Positions 54,131 to 64,000 of a stretch of DNA of 64,000 nucleotides are shown here, piece by piece. Below the pieces are notes generated by a model, which did no database searches, was not told the DNA's origin, and worked only from the letters and a program-made list of their open reading frames with translations. Each line of letters opens with the position of its first letter. The stretch's first letter is position 1. Origin of the DNA: Rhodobacteraceae bacterium HLUCCA08 (GTDB taxonomy: Bacteria > Pseudomonadota > Alphaproteobacteria > Rhodobacterales > Rhodobacteraceae); NCBI GenBank assembly GCA_001314655.1, contig LJSF01000041.1, forward strand, positions 57,498-121,497, given 5' to 3'. The translations under genes and the position numbers were made by a program.

Positions 54131-54562
54131 ATGAAAAACCTGTTTCTTGCCGCCGCGCTATGTGCGCCGATCGCCGTTCAGGCCGGCGGCATGGCCGACC
54201 CGGTCATGCCGATCGAAATCATCGAGGCCGAGACCGAAAGCCGGTCGTCCAGCGCAGGCCTTCTGCTGCCGCTGATCATCGTCGCGGCTTTGGTCGCCGT
54301 GGCCTCGGGCGGGTCCGACGATGGCGGCTCTGTCGCCATGGACAGCGATGTCCGGCTCAAGACCGATATCGTGCCGGTCGGCATGACCGCGAGCGGCCTG
54401 CCGATCTACCAGTATCGCTATACCGGCAGCACACCGGTCTTTGAAGGCGTGATGGCTCAGGACGTGCTCGCGCATACCCCCGAGGCGGTGGTGTCCCTGC
54501 ACTCGGGATACCTGGCGGTGCGCTACGACATGATCGACGCCGACCTCAAGATCGTCGAGTAA
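54131..54562 (+). CDS. Small exported protein with endosialidase-type (S74) C-terminal domain
   Basis: A 143-residue protein: signal peptide (1-18), acidic stretch, a membrane helix near residues 42-60 (GLLLPLIIVAALVAVASGG), then SDVRLKTDIVPVGMTASGLPIYQYRY and GVMAQDVLAHTPEAV (about 72-125). This is the signature of the peptidase S74 / intramolecular-chaperone domain (SDxRLKxxI...YxYxY...GVxAQD) usually found at the end of phage tail spikes. Here it stands on a short membrane-anchored protein. GGGAGA five bases before the ATG supports the start. It is convergent with lon across a strong terminator. Confidence 0.82.
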   Translation: MKNLFLAAALCAPIAVQAGGMADPVMPIEIIEAETESRSSSAGLLLPLIIVAALVAVASGGSDDGGSVAMDSDVRLKTDIVPVGMTASGLPIYQYRYTGSTPVFEGVMAQDVLAHTPEAVVSLHSGYLAVRYDMIDADLKIVE

Positions 54563-54582
54563 CACGCTGCCAAAGAACGAAA

Positions 54583-54607
54583 AAGGGCGCCCCAAGGGGG
54601 CGCCCTT
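54583..54607. terminator. Bidirectional terminator between S74-type gene and lon
   Basis: 11-bp stem AAGGGCGCCCC / GGGGCGCCCTT with a 3-nt loop, flanked by A-rich sequence on the left (AACGAAA) so that it can serve lon on the minus strand as well as the rightward gene. Confidence 0.85.
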
Positions 54608-54626
54608 CGCATGGTCGGACCAAGAC

Positions 54627-57035
<2,409 letters not shown>

Positions 57036-57111
57036 GCTCGCATCCTTTTATCTGGCAACCGCCCGGGCCCCGCGATGCGGCGGCGTCGGATCGGCTCCGG
57101 TCTTGGACCCG

Positions 57112-57141
57112 ATATCTGGGGTGCGCGGGCGCTTTTTCAAC
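57112..57141 (-). promoter_or_regulatory. Heat-shock (RpoH/sigma-32) promoter of lon
   Basis: On the minus strand GTTGAA (57136-57141) and CCCCAGATAT (57112-57121) are separated by 14 bp, matching the sigma-32 consensus CTTGAA-N13-15-CCCCATNT at nearly every key base. It is the only such match I noticed, and it lies directly upstream of a classic heat-shock gene. Confidence 0.8.
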
Positions 57142-57242
57142 CAGCGCTGCGGGTCGGATGGGCGCACAGTGCCAGCGCCGCGCGCGCGCCGCAAGCGCCG
57201 GTTGGATCGAATTCCGGGGAAAAACCCTGCAACGAACAGCGC

Positions 57243-57311
57243 TCAGGCGATCAGGGCGATCGCCAGCAGCGTCACGAACCCCCAGCTCAGCGTGATGATG
57301 GCGAACGGCAT
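57243..57311 (-). CDS. Putative 22-residue hydrophobic micro-protein
   Basis: ATG at 57311, TGA at 57243, preceded by an ideal ribosome site (AAGGAG, seven bases before ATG). The product begins MPFAIITLSW and continues as one hydrophobic helix (GFVTLLAIALIA) without charged residues. It lies on the lon strand, upstream of the lon promoter. Too short for homology-based calls; the Shine-Dalgarno strength and the membrane-helix composition are the support. It could be a leader peptide or a small membrane protein. Confidence 0.5.
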   Translation of the reverse strand: MPFAIITLSWGFVTLLAIALIA

Positions 57312-57657
57312 TTGAAATCTCCTTGGCAGCAGCAATGCCATGACCTTGCCCCACCGCACGCCCGGTTGGCAGTCCGGGAATCCCGACCCTGGCCGCATCG
57401 CACGACCGGGACGGTGGGCGGGGCGACGGCGAAGCCGAGCGGCGCCCGACCGTCGCGGAGCGGGTCGCCACCGCGCGTCGCCGGCGCCGCCGGAAACCCT
57501 TGCCTTGCCGGCGGCAAGGCGCCGCAGCCGCGATCGCCCGGCGCATGGCCTGCATCGGCCGCGGGCAATTGCGCGGGTTGCGCCAGATCGGCATCAGGCC
57601 GCGACAAGGAAAAAGAGCGCCCGAAGGCGCTCTTTGCCGCATGCCGCCGAATCGCGC
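57312..57657. other. 346-bp intergenic region with terminator
   Basis: GC-rich, with several partial inverted repeats around 57405-57470 and the terminator at 57612-57635. Open frames cross it on both strands, but none has a ribosome site or recognisable protein. The promoter of the micro-ORF at 57243 should lie here. Confidence 0.45.
57612..57635 (-). terminator. Terminator of the VPLPA-CTERM gene at 57658
   Basis: Perfect 10-bp stem AAAGAGCGCC / GGCGCTCTTT with a 4-nt loop, 22 bp after the stop codon and followed by TTTTCC on the minus strand. Confidence 0.85.
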
Positions 57658-58260
57658 TCAGGCGGTACGACGGCGGCGGGCGAAACCCAGGCCGGCAAGG
57701 CCGGTCAGCATGAGCACCGCGCCGGCGGGAAGCGGCACCGGCGCCACATCGGTCGCGGCGACGACGAAGTTGCCGATCAGGGCGCTCTCGGCACGTTCGG
57801 TACCGAACACCCAGCCGGTGCTGAGCGCACAATTCGCGACCGTGCTGATGCAGAGTTCCCCGACATCGGAGCCGAAGCTGAACCGGGCGATGCTCTGGCC
57901 GTTGGGCGACGTCTGGCCGATGGCATCCAGCAGCCCGGCGATATCGGCGCCGGTGTTGACATCGACCTTCGTCAGCGAGCCCAGAACCGGCGCGGGGAAG
58001 GGGTCGATGCCAAAGGCCGAGAACAGCAGGTTGACCTCGTCGATCGTGGCCAGGGCGAAGCCCTCCGACGCGAAGGCGGTGTTCGCCTCCGCCGAGTTCA
58101 GTCCGGTCATGTTCGACAGGTCGAGGAAGGCGTAGGCCTTGGCGCCCTCCTGCACGACGGTGCGATCGCCATCCGCGCTCACGAGGGTCGCAGCGGAAGC
58201 AGAGGTCACGGCAAGCGAAACGAGGCCACCGGCAAGTGCAGCGAGAACGCGCAGTTTCAT
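57658..58260 (-). CDS. VPLPA-CTERM exported protein
   Basis: A 200-residue protein with signal peptide (1-23, ending TSASA), a mature region of unknown fold with one cysteine pair (GELCISTVANCALSTGW near residues 134-150), and the C-terminal signal VPLPAGAVLMLTGLAGLGFA plus RRRR. It is the intact counterpart of the broken gene at 11355: both end VPLPAG-x4-LLTGLAGL-x3-RRRR. It is probably exported and processed by an exosortase encoded elsewhere. Monocistronic: followed by a terminator, and its AT-rich leader (58261-58394) separates it from tgt. Confidence 0.88.
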   Translation of the reverse strand: MKLRVLAALAGGLVSLAVTSASAATLVSADGDRTVVQEGAKAYAFLDLSNMTGLNSAEANTAFASEGFALATIDEVNLLFSAFGIDPFPAPVLGSLTKVDVNTGADIAGLLDAIGQTSPNGQSIARFSFGSDVGELCISTVANCALSTGWVFGTERAESALIGNFVVAATDVAPVPLPAGAVLMLTGLAGLGFARRRRTA

Positions 58261-58394
58261 TCCAGTCTCCAGAATAAAGTGTGATCAAAGATGCCGCCAG
58301 TCCAGGCCGAACCGGTCGCCCGCCGACATGACATTTCCTTGAATTTATGGTTTCGAAATAATGACTTCCGCTAGGGAAACCCCCTGTGGCGTTC

Positions 58395-59522
58395 CTATCG
58401 CGGCTCGATATCGCCTTCGGCGCGACGCGCATGAAACTCCGCCTCCCAATCGGCGAAGCGCCCTTCGGCGATGGCCGCGCGCATGCCGGCCATCAGCTGC
58501 TGGTAATAATGCAGGTTGTGCCAGGTCAGCAGCATGCCGCTGATCATCTCGCCGGCGCGGAACACGTGGTGCAGATAGGCGCGCGAATAGCCCCGGCAGG
58601 CCGGACAGGTGCAGGCCTCGTCCAGAGGACGCGGATCCTCGGCATGGCGGGCGTTCTTGAGGTTCACCTGGCCGCGCCCTGTCCAGGCCTGGCCGGTGCG
58701 CCCCGAGCGGGAGGGCAGCACGCAATCCATCATGTCGACCCCGCGTTTCACGGCGCCGACGATGTCGTCGGGCTTGCCCACCCCCATCAGGTAGCGCGGG
58801 CGCTCCGCGGGCAACAGCCCCGGCGCATAATCGAGGCAGTCGAACATCGCCGCCTGTCCTTCGCCCACCGCCAACCCGCCGATCGCGTAGCCGTCGAAGC
58901 CGATCGTCCGCAACGCCTCGGCGCTTTCCTCGCGCAGGTCGCGCTCCAGCCCGCCCTGCATGATCCCGAACAGCGCATGCCCCGGCCGGTCGCCGAAAGC
59001 GTCGCGCGACCGCTGCGCCCAGCGCATCGACAGCCGCATGCTGTCCGCGATCCGGCCCCGATCGGCCGGCAAGGCGGGGCATTCGTCGAAGGCCATCACG
59101 ATATCGCTGCCCAGCAGGCGCTGGATCTCCATCGACCGTTCCGGCGTCAGCTCGTGGCGCGATCCGTCGACATGGCTTCGAAAGGTCACGCCCGTTTCCG
59201 TCAGCTTGCGCAGTTCGGCCAGGCTCATCACCTGGAACCCGCCCGAATCCGTCAGGATCGGCTTGTCCCAGTTCATGAAGCGATGCAGCCCCCCCAGCCG
59301 AGCCACCCGTTCGGCCCCGGGCCGCAGCATCAGGTGATAGGTGTTGCCCAGCAGGATATCCGCCCCGGTCGCCGCCACGCTTTCGGGCAGCATCGCCTTG
59401 ACCGTGGCGGCGGTGCCCACCGGCATGAAGGCCGGCGTGCGGATATCGCCGCGAGGCGTGCGGATCACCCCGGTGCGGGCCGCGCCGTCGGTGGCATTGA
59501 GGGAAAAGGCAAAGCGTGTCAT
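58395..59522 (-). CDS. tgt: tRNA-guanine transglycosylase (queuine tRNA-ribosyltransferase)
   Basis: Exchanges guanine-34 for preQ1 in tRNAs with GUN anticodons. The 375 residues have [16 protein letters not shown] near residues 29-44, the catalytic Asp in [13 protein letters not shown] near 88-100, [14 protein letters not shown], the second Asp region [16 protein letters not shown] near 262-277, and the zinc site [16 protein letters not shown] near 303-318. The start [13 protein letters not shown] at 59522 is the family start; a longer open frame continues antisense to the next gene. It is divergent from the RimB-RimK gene. Confidence 0.96.
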   Translation of the reverse strand: MTRFAFSLNATDGAARTGVIRTPRGDIRTPAFMPVGTAATVKAMLPESVAATGADILLGNTYHLMLRPGAERVARLGGLHRFMNWDKPILTDSGGFQVMSLAELRKLTETGVTFRSHVDGSRHELTPERSMEIQRLLGSDIVMAFDECPALPADRGRIADSMRLSMRWAQRSRDAFGDRPGHALFGIMQGGLERDLREESAEALRTIGFDGYAIGGLAVGEGQAAMFDCLDYAPGLLPAERPRYLMGVGKPDDIVGAVKRGVDMMDCVLPSRSGRTGQAWTGRGQVNLKNARHAEDPRPLDEACTCPACRGYSRAYLHHVFRAGEMISGMLLTWHNLHYYQQLMAGMRAAIAEGRFADWEAEFHARRAEGDIEPR

Positions 59523-59655
59523 GCCGCGCCGGTTACGCCGCGCGCCGGCGATGCGCAAGCCCGGCCCCCCCGGCTTTCCCGGTTGCATCCCGGCTGCCAT
59601 TCGCCCGACACTGGGCGGCGAACCTGCCCGGCGCCGGGCCCCAGGAGAGTGCTGC

Positions 59656-61083
59656 ATGACCGGACCAGATGAAACCGCGCCGATCCGCCTGGGCTGGGAG
59701 GAATGGCTGGGCCTGCCCGACCTCGGCCTGCCGGCGATCAAGGCCAAGGTCGATACCGGGGCGCGCACCAGCGCGCTGCATGCCTTCGAGATCGAGACCT
59801 TCGGCCGCGCCACCCATCCCAAGGTGCGGTTCCAGATCCACCCGGTGCCGGGCCGCGACGACCTGTCGATCGCCTGTTCGGCCCCGATCGTCGACCGGCG
59901 CGAGGTCACCAGTTCCAACGGCGAGACCGAGATGCGCTTCGTCATCCAGACCACGCTCGATGCCGGCGACGGGCAAAGCTGGCCGATCGAGGTGACGCTG
60001 ACCGATCGCGGCACCATGGTGTCGCGGATGCTGCTGGGCCGCCAGGCGCTGCGCGAGGATTGCATCGTTCTGCCCGCCGAACGCTATCTGCGCCCCGAAC
60101 GCAGCTTCGATGTCTATACCACCCGCCGGATCCGCCAGCAGGCGCCGAAACGGTCGCTGCGCATCGCGGTGATGTCGCGCGAGCCGAACAATTATTCCAC
60201 CCTGCGCATCGTCCACGAGGGCGAGGAACGCGGCCACACGGTCGAGGTGATCGACACCACGCGCTGCTACATGGGCATCAACACCCTGGCGCCCGAGGTC
60301 TATTACGACGGCACCCGCCTGCCCCGCTACGACGCGGTGATCCCGCGCATCGGGGCCTCTGTCACCGCCTATGGCTGCGCCGTGCTGCGGCAGTTCGAAA
60401 CCATCGGCACCTATTGCATCAACGGCTCGGCCGGGATCGCCGCCAGCCGCGACAAGCTGCATGCCCATCAGGTCCTGGCGGCCAAGAAGATCGGCATGCC
60501 GCGCACCGCCATCGCCGCCAGCCCCAAGGATACCGACAACCTGGTCAGCCTGGTCGGCACCGCGCCGCTGATCGTCAAGCTGCTGGAAAGCACCCAGGGC
60601 AAGGGCGTCGTCCTGGCCGAGACCAAGAAGGCGGCGCAATCGGTGATCGACGCCTTTCGGGGCCTCAAGGCGAATTTCCTGGTCCAGGACTTCGTGCGCG
60701 AGGCCGCGGGTGAGGATATCCGCTGCCTCGTGGTCGGCGGCAAGGTCATCGCCGCGATGCGCCGCAAGTCGGCGGGGGACGATTTTCGCTCCAACCTGCA
60801 TCGCGGCGGCACCGCCGAGGCGGTCCGGATCACCCGCGAGGAACGGGCCACCGCCCTGCGCTCGGCCCGGGCGTTCAACCTCGGCATGGCCGGGGTCGAC
60901 CTGCTGCGGTCCTCCGAAGGGCCCAAGGTGCTCGAGGTCAATTCCTCGCCCGGGCTGGAAGGGATCGAGAGGGCCTCGGGCCGGCCGATCGCCGCCGCCC
61001 TGTTCGACATGATCGAGGAAAAGGCCCGGCCCGAACCGGTGCGCAAACGCAGCGCCAGCCGGACCGGCGACGGCGCGGCATGA
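59656..61083 (+). CDS. RimB-RimK fusion: retropepsin-like protease domain plus ATP-grasp glutamate ligase
   Basis: A 475-residue two-domain protein. Residues about 12-150 are an ATP-dependent-zinc-protease/RimB domain with the aspartic-protease-like motif [19 protein letters not shown] and [16 protein letters not shown]. Residues about 165-460 are a RimK ATP-grasp ligase: [71 protein letters not shown] and [13 protein letters not shown]. RimK adds glutamates to ribosomal protein S6 and RimB trims them; usually these are separate neighbouring genes. The start ATG follows CAGGAGAG. Confidence 0.88.
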   Translation: MTGPDETAPIRLGWEEWLGLPDLGLPAIKAKVDTGARTSALHAFEIETFGRATHPKVRFQIHPVPGRDDLSIACSAPIVDRREVTSSNGETEMRFVIQTTLDAGDGQSWPIEVTLTDRGTMVSRMLLGRQALREDCIVLPAERYLRPERSFDVYTTRRIRQQAPKRSLRIAVMSREPNNYSTLRIVHEGEERGHTVEVIDTTRCYMGINTLAPEVYYDGTRLPRYDAVIPRIGASVTAYGCAVLRQFETIGTYCINGSAGIAASRDKLHAHQVLAAKKIGMPRTAIAASPKDTDNLVSLVGTAPLIVKLLESTQGKGVVLAETKKAAQSVIDAFRGLKANFLVQDFVREAAGEDIRCLVVGGKVIAAMRRKSAGDDFRSNLHRGGTAEAVRITREERATALRSARAFNLGMAGVDLLRSSEGPKVLEVNSSPGLEGIERASGRPIAAALFDMIEEKARPEPVRKRSASRTGDGAA

Positions 61084-61179
61084 CGCGGTCATGTGGCCGA
61101 TGGGGTCGCGGCCCTTTACGCCGCACCCATGATTCCTATATGAACACTCAGGAATTCCACGGCACCGGAACCGGAACCC

Positions 61180-61542
61180 ATGACCGACCAGACGCCGCCC
61201 CTTGAAGGCACACCGCTGATCAGACCCTCGTCGACCGATCATCCGCTTTACGAGCAGATCGTCGCAGCCTGCCGTTCTGTCTATGACCCCGAGATCCCGG
61301 TGAACATCTACGACCTGGGCCTGGTCTACACGATCGAGATCGACGCCGAGAACGCGGTCAACGTGATCATGACCCTGACCGCGCCGGGCTGTCCCGTGGC
61401 CGGCGAGATGCCGGGATGGGTCGCCGATGCCATCGCGCCGCTTCCGGGCGTGAAACAGGTCGATGTCGATCTGACCTGGGAGCCGCAATGGGGCATGGAC
61501 ATGATGTCCGACGAGGCCCGGCTGGAGCTGGGCTTCATGTGA
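61180..61542 (+). CDS. MIP18/SufT-family Fe-S assembly protein (DUF59)
   Basis: A 120-residue DUF59 protein: VYDPEIPVNIYDLGLVYTIEI near residues 34-54, then MTLTAPGCPVAGEMPGWVADAI near 64-85 with the conserved cysteine, and VDVDLTWEPQWGMDMMSDEARLELG at the end. In alphaproteobacteria this protein normally closes a suf operon; here none of the other suf genes is adjacent, so it stands alone after the RimB-RimK gene. The function, assisting iron-sulfur cluster maturation in the cytosol, is by family. Confidence 0.9.
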   Translation: MTDQTPPLEGTPLIRPSSTDHPLYEQIVAACRSVYDPEIPVNIYDLGLVYTIEIDAENAVNVIMTLTAPGCPVAGEMPGWVADAIAPLPGVKQVDVDLTWEPQWGMDMMSDEARLELGFM

Positions 61543-61705
61543 CCGGCCGGCGCCGGCGTCCGAACAACGCCGCCCGCAATCGCAGCCATCGCCTGCGACC
61601 CTTCCATTTCCGCCAGGACAGTAACCGCCGCCGGCGCGCCGCGCATTCTTCGGCGTAACCCGAGGCGGCGGGCGGTTCCTTGGGCGGGTGCAGCACGATC
61701 AGCAT
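61535..61705 (-). CDS. Possible Arg-rich 56-residue protein
   Basis: A minus-strand ORF from ATG 61705 to TGA 61535 that overlaps the 3' end of the SufT-like gene by 8 bp. It begins MLIVLHPPKEPPAASGYAEE and ends in a strongly basic stretch (RRRWLRLRAALFGRRRR). AAAGGG lies eight bases before the ATG. It could be a real small gene convergent with the SufT-like one or a GC-driven open frame; I cannot tell. It is the only candidate in the 257 bp between that gene and the LysR gene. Confidence 0.3.
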   Translation of the reverse strand: MLIVLHPPKEPPAASGYAEECAARRRRLLSWRKWKGRRRWLRLRAALFGRRRRPVT

Positions 61706-61799
61706 CCTCGCATCCCTTTCGGTTTCGGAAAACTCTCGGCAATGCTAGGCTGGACCTATCCCCATTTCGCCCAACAATGCCGCAAGCTGATTACCGAAA

Positions 61800-62642
61800 A
61801 TGAAAAGCGTCCCCTCTTTCGACGATCTGCGCCTGTTCCTCGCCGTCGCCGCCTCCGGCAGCCTGAGCGCGGCCGCGCGGATCACCGGCAGCCCGGTCCC
61901 CACCCTGTCGCGTCGCATGGCCCGGCTGGAGCGCGACCTCGATGCCCGGCTGTTCCTGCGCGGCCCCTCGGGCTATGCGCTGACCGCCCGCGGCCATGCC
62001 CTGGAACAGGAGGCCGCCCCGCTGTCCGCGCTGGCCCGCCGGCTTGACCGGTTCCGCGACGGCACCGCACCGATGCGGGTGCGGATCACCGCCGGGCTCT
62101 GGACCTCGATGTTCCTGGCCGCCCATATCCGCCGGGTCTGGCGCCCGGATGCGCCCTGGGTGCCGGAATTCGTCGCCTCCAATGCCCGGATCGACATCGC
62201 CCGCCGCGCCGCCGATATCGGCATCCGCAACGCCCGGCCCGACCAGCCCTGGCTGGCCGGCCGCCGCACAAGGCGGATCGACTATGCGGAATTCGCCGCC
62301 GATCCCGGCATCACCGGCTATATCGCCCTGGCCGAGGGGCAGGCCGACACGCCTTCGGGCCGCTGGCTGCGCGCCGAACGGGCCGAGGCGATCACCACCA
62401 CCGCCTCCGACATGCGTCTGGCCGCCGACCTGGCCCGGGCCGGGCTGGGGCGGGTCGTGCTGCCGGTCTTTGCCGGGCGGATGCTGGACGGTCTGGTCCA
62501 GGTCGCCGCGCCGATCGACACGATCGCCCATGACGAATGGCTGGTCAGCCATCACGAGGCCCGCCACGACCCCGCGACCCGCGCCGCGCTCGACGCGCTG
62601 GCGCCGATCCTGACCGATCCGGAGCTGCGCCCCGCCCCCTGA
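61800..62642 (+). CDS. LysR-family transcriptional regulator
   Basis: A 280-residue LysR protein: winged HTH at residues 6-65 ([41 protein letters not shown]) and a substrate-binding domain from about residue 92 that is slightly short. No divergent target lies next to it; a glycerophosphodiesterase gene follows after 106 bp on the same strand and might be controlled. The ATG at 61800 has no good ribosome site; the window shows no better start. Confidence 0.85.
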   Translation: MKSVPSFDDLRLFLAVAASGSLSAAARITGSPVPTLSRRMARLERDLDARLFLRGPSGYALTARGHALEQEAAPLSALARRLDRFRDGTAPMRVRITAGLWTSMFLAAHIRRVWRPDAPWVPEFVASNARIDIARRAADIGIRNARPDQPWLAGRRTRRIDYAEFAADPGITGYIALAEGQADTPSGRWLRAERAEAITTTASDMRLAADLARAGLGRVVLPVFAGRMLDGLVQVAAPIDTIAHDEWLVSHHEARHDPATRAALDALAPILTDPELRPAP

Positions 62643-62748
62643 CGCGGGATCGTCACCGAAGCGTCACCGGGCCGTCTTTCCCGCGTCGAACCATTGTTAC
62701 CCTTCGGGCGTTTCCTGCGCGGCAAGCCCGCCAGCACGAAGGCCGCCG

Positions 62749-63942
62749 GTGACCGCCCGCCTGATCGTCACCACCGCGCTCTGCCTTGCCACCGCCGGAC
62801 CTGCCCTGGCCGAACGCCACGCCATGGCCGCCGAGGGCGCGCTCAGCTACGGCCCCCGCCCGGCCTACCTGATCGGCCGGATGGAGGATGGCCCGCTCAA
62901 GCAGCAGCTGTCCGCCTGCCTGGGCCAGACCCCGGCCCGCAGCGCCTTTTCCATCGGCCATCGCGGCGCGCCGCTGATGTTCCCCGAACATACCGTGGAA
63001 TCGAACATCGCCGCGGCCCAGATGGGCGCCGGCATCCTGGAATGCGACGTGACCTTCACCGCCGACCTGGAACTGGTCTGCCGCCACGCCCAGAACGACC
63101 TGCACACCACCACCGACATCGTCGTCAGCGACCTGGCCGAAAAGTGCACCACGCCCTTCACCCCGGCCGCGGGCGACAATCCGGCCAGCGCCGAATGCCG
63201 CACCTCGGACCTGACGCTCGCCGAATTCCTGACGCTGGCGCCCAAGATGGACGCCGCCGACAGCGCCGCCACCTCGCCCGAGGCCTATCTGGGCGGCACC
63301 GCCCCCTGGCGCACCGATCTTTACACCGCCGGCGCGACGCTGATGACCCATGCCGACAGCATCGCCCTGTTCGACAGCCTCGGCGCGGATTTCACCCCCG
63401 AACTCAAATCCCCCGCGGTCGAGATGCCCTTCAACGGCTTCACACAGCAGGACTACGCCCGGAAACTGGTCGACGAATACCGCGCCGCCGGGATCGAGCC
63501 GTCCCGCGTCTGGCTGCAAAGCTTCGACCTGTCGGACATCCTCTACTGGATCGAGGCCGAGCCCGACTTCGGCGCCCAGGCCGTCTATCTCGACGACCGC
63601 TACGAGGCCGAGGACGCGGACGAGGGTCTGATCGATCCCAACGATCCCGCCACCTTCAGGCCGACCATCCAGGAGCTGGCCGACATGGGCGTGAACCACA
63701 TCGCCCCGCCGCTGTGGATGCTGGTCACGCTGGACGACGACGGCGCGATCGTGCCCTCGGCCTATGCCGAGCAGGCGAACGCCGCCGGGCTGGGCCTCAT
63801 CACCTGGACGCTGGAACGCTCCGGCCCGCTGGGATCGGGCGGCGGCTGGTATTTCCAGTCGGTGAGCGACGCGATCGACAATGACGGCGACTACTTCACC
63901 ATTCTAGGGTCAGGACCCATTGATTTCCGTGCAGAGGCGTGA
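62749..63942 (+). CDS. Glycerophosphodiester phosphodiesterase, C-terminus replaced by IS sequence
   Basis: Periplasmic GDPD-type enzyme hydrolysing glycerophosphodiesters. Signal peptide (GTG start; residues 1-21), catalytic [19 protein letters not shown] near residues 67-85, and the metal ligands in [22 protein letters not shown] near 95-116, then [13 protein letters not shown] near 256-268. Codons 1-386 are native. At 63907 the sequence becomes an IS end, which supplies the last 11 residues ([11 protein letters not shown]) and the stop. Related enzymes continue some 30 residues beyond the IDNDGDYF segment, so the protein is truncated; the catalytic residues are all upstream and may still work. 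Confidence 0.85.
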   Translation: MTARLIVTTALCLATAGPALAERHAMAAEGALSYGPRPAYLIGRMEDGPLKQQLSACLGQTPARSAFSIGHRGAPLMFPEHTVESNIAAAQMGAGILECDVTFTADLELVCRHAQNDLHTTTDIVVSDLAEKCTTPFTPAAGDNPASAECRTSDLTLAEFLTLAPKMDAADSAATSPEAYLGGTAPWRTDLYTAGATLMTHADSIALFDSLGADFTPELKSPAVEMPFNGFTQQDYARKLVDEYRAAGIEPSRVWLQSFDLSDILYWIEAEPDFGAQAVYLDDRYEAEDADEGLIDPNDPATFRPTIQELADMGVNHIAPPLWMLVTLDDDGAIVPSAYAEQANAAGLGLITWTLERSGPLGSGGGWYFQSVSDAIDNDGDYFTILGSGPIDFRAEA

Positions 63943-64000
63943 TTCACGGTTCGAAAAACGAGCGGTGAACATGTCTGATCTATTTTGGCTCACGGACGCG
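63907..64000 (+). mobile_element. Left end of an IS5-family insertion sequence
   Basis: Starts near GGGTCAGGACCCATTGATTT, which looks like an IS terminal repeat, and within 65 bp opens a transposase frame. The CTAG just before it (63904-63907) fits a short target duplication of the IS427-like group. The element disrupts the 3' end of the phosphodiesterase gene and runs off the window. Confidence 0.72.
63971..64000 (+). CDS. IS5-family transposase, first 10 codons
   Basis: ATG at 63971 gives MSDLFWLTDA, the start of IS5/IS427-type transposases widespread in Paracoccus, Rhodobacter and relatives (these typically continue QMARLxPFFP). It is preceded by GAGCGGTGAAC. Only the N-terminus is in the window. 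Confidence 0.7.
   Translation, partial: MSDLFWLTDA

Noticed and set aside
57340..58284. Rightward open frame of 314 codons
   Set aside because: It is antisense to a VPLPA-CTERM gene and Arg/Ala-rich, without ribosome site or recognisable domain.

Overview
The window is a GC-rich chromosomal segment of an alphaproteobacterium, most likely a member of the Rhodobacteraceae (Rhodobacterales). The evidence is a C4-pathway 5-aminolevulinate synthase (hemA), a textbook alphaproteobacterial SOS box (GTTC-N7-GTTC) before uvrA, the M23 peptidase/bactofilin pair, the lon / HU-like / tRNA-Val neighbourhood, three proteins with a VPLPA-CTERM-type C-terminus, and the Rhodobacterales-like order tkt - DUF808 - small membrane protein - gap. 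It is dense, ordinary housekeeping chromosome. I see no CRISPR array, prophage, plasmid functions or defence island. The only mobile element is the left end of an IS at the right edge.

Layout. 0-5 kb: carbon metabolism (tkt, gap), a DUF808 membrane protein and a DUF1127 mini-protein. 5-14.3 kb: coaD, a CBS protein, a LysR regulator divergent from mmsA, two tandem 139-residue paralogues, a DsrE-like exported protein, a YbdK-type ligase, a VPLPA-CTERM gene broken by a stop codon, a 3-hydroxyisobutyryl-CoA hydrolase (with mmsA, two steps of valine breakdown) and a Crp-family regulator with a DUF2892 protein. 14.3-22 kb: uvrA, a rhodanese, a large exported vWA protein with six C-terminal repeats, and lpd. 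22-30 kb: a leftward series AsmA-like - queA - MFS - DUF924, then bcp and a ferritin-like DUF455 protein rightward. 30-45 kb: a cell-envelope block (M23 peptidase, bactofilin, penicillin-binding protein 1A, AMIN/amidase, M48 peptidase, DsbA and a degenerate DsbA copy) mixed with a DHA2 exporter, prfB, a methyltransferase and an aminotransferase. 44-50.5 kb: ispG with a RodZ-like gene, hemA, an M20 dipeptidase and small exported or membrane proteins. 50.5-57.3 kb: two tRNA-Asp, two tRNA-Val, a DMT transporter, a decayed histidine-phosphatase gene, an HU-like protein, a small S74-type protein and lon. 57.3-64 kb: a 22-codon hydrophobic ORF, another VPLPA-CTERM protein, tgt, a RimB-RimK fusion, a MIP18/SufT-like protein, a LysR regulator and a glycerophosphodiesterase whose 3' end is cut by the IS.

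Links between genes: queA, tgt and two tRNA-Asp(GUC) genes (a queuosine-receiving tRNA) lie in the same window. lon has a strong sigma-32-like promoter and uvrA an exact SOS box, so two stress regulons can be read from sequence. The more unusual items are the DsbA/pseudo-DsbA pair, the tandem 139-residue paralogues, the six-repeat vWA protein, the three VPLPA-CTERM cargos without an exosortase nearby, the 22-codon ORF beside lon, the pseudogene between tRNA-Val genes, and the IS-truncated phosphodiesterase. I do not see a clearly new multi-gene system.
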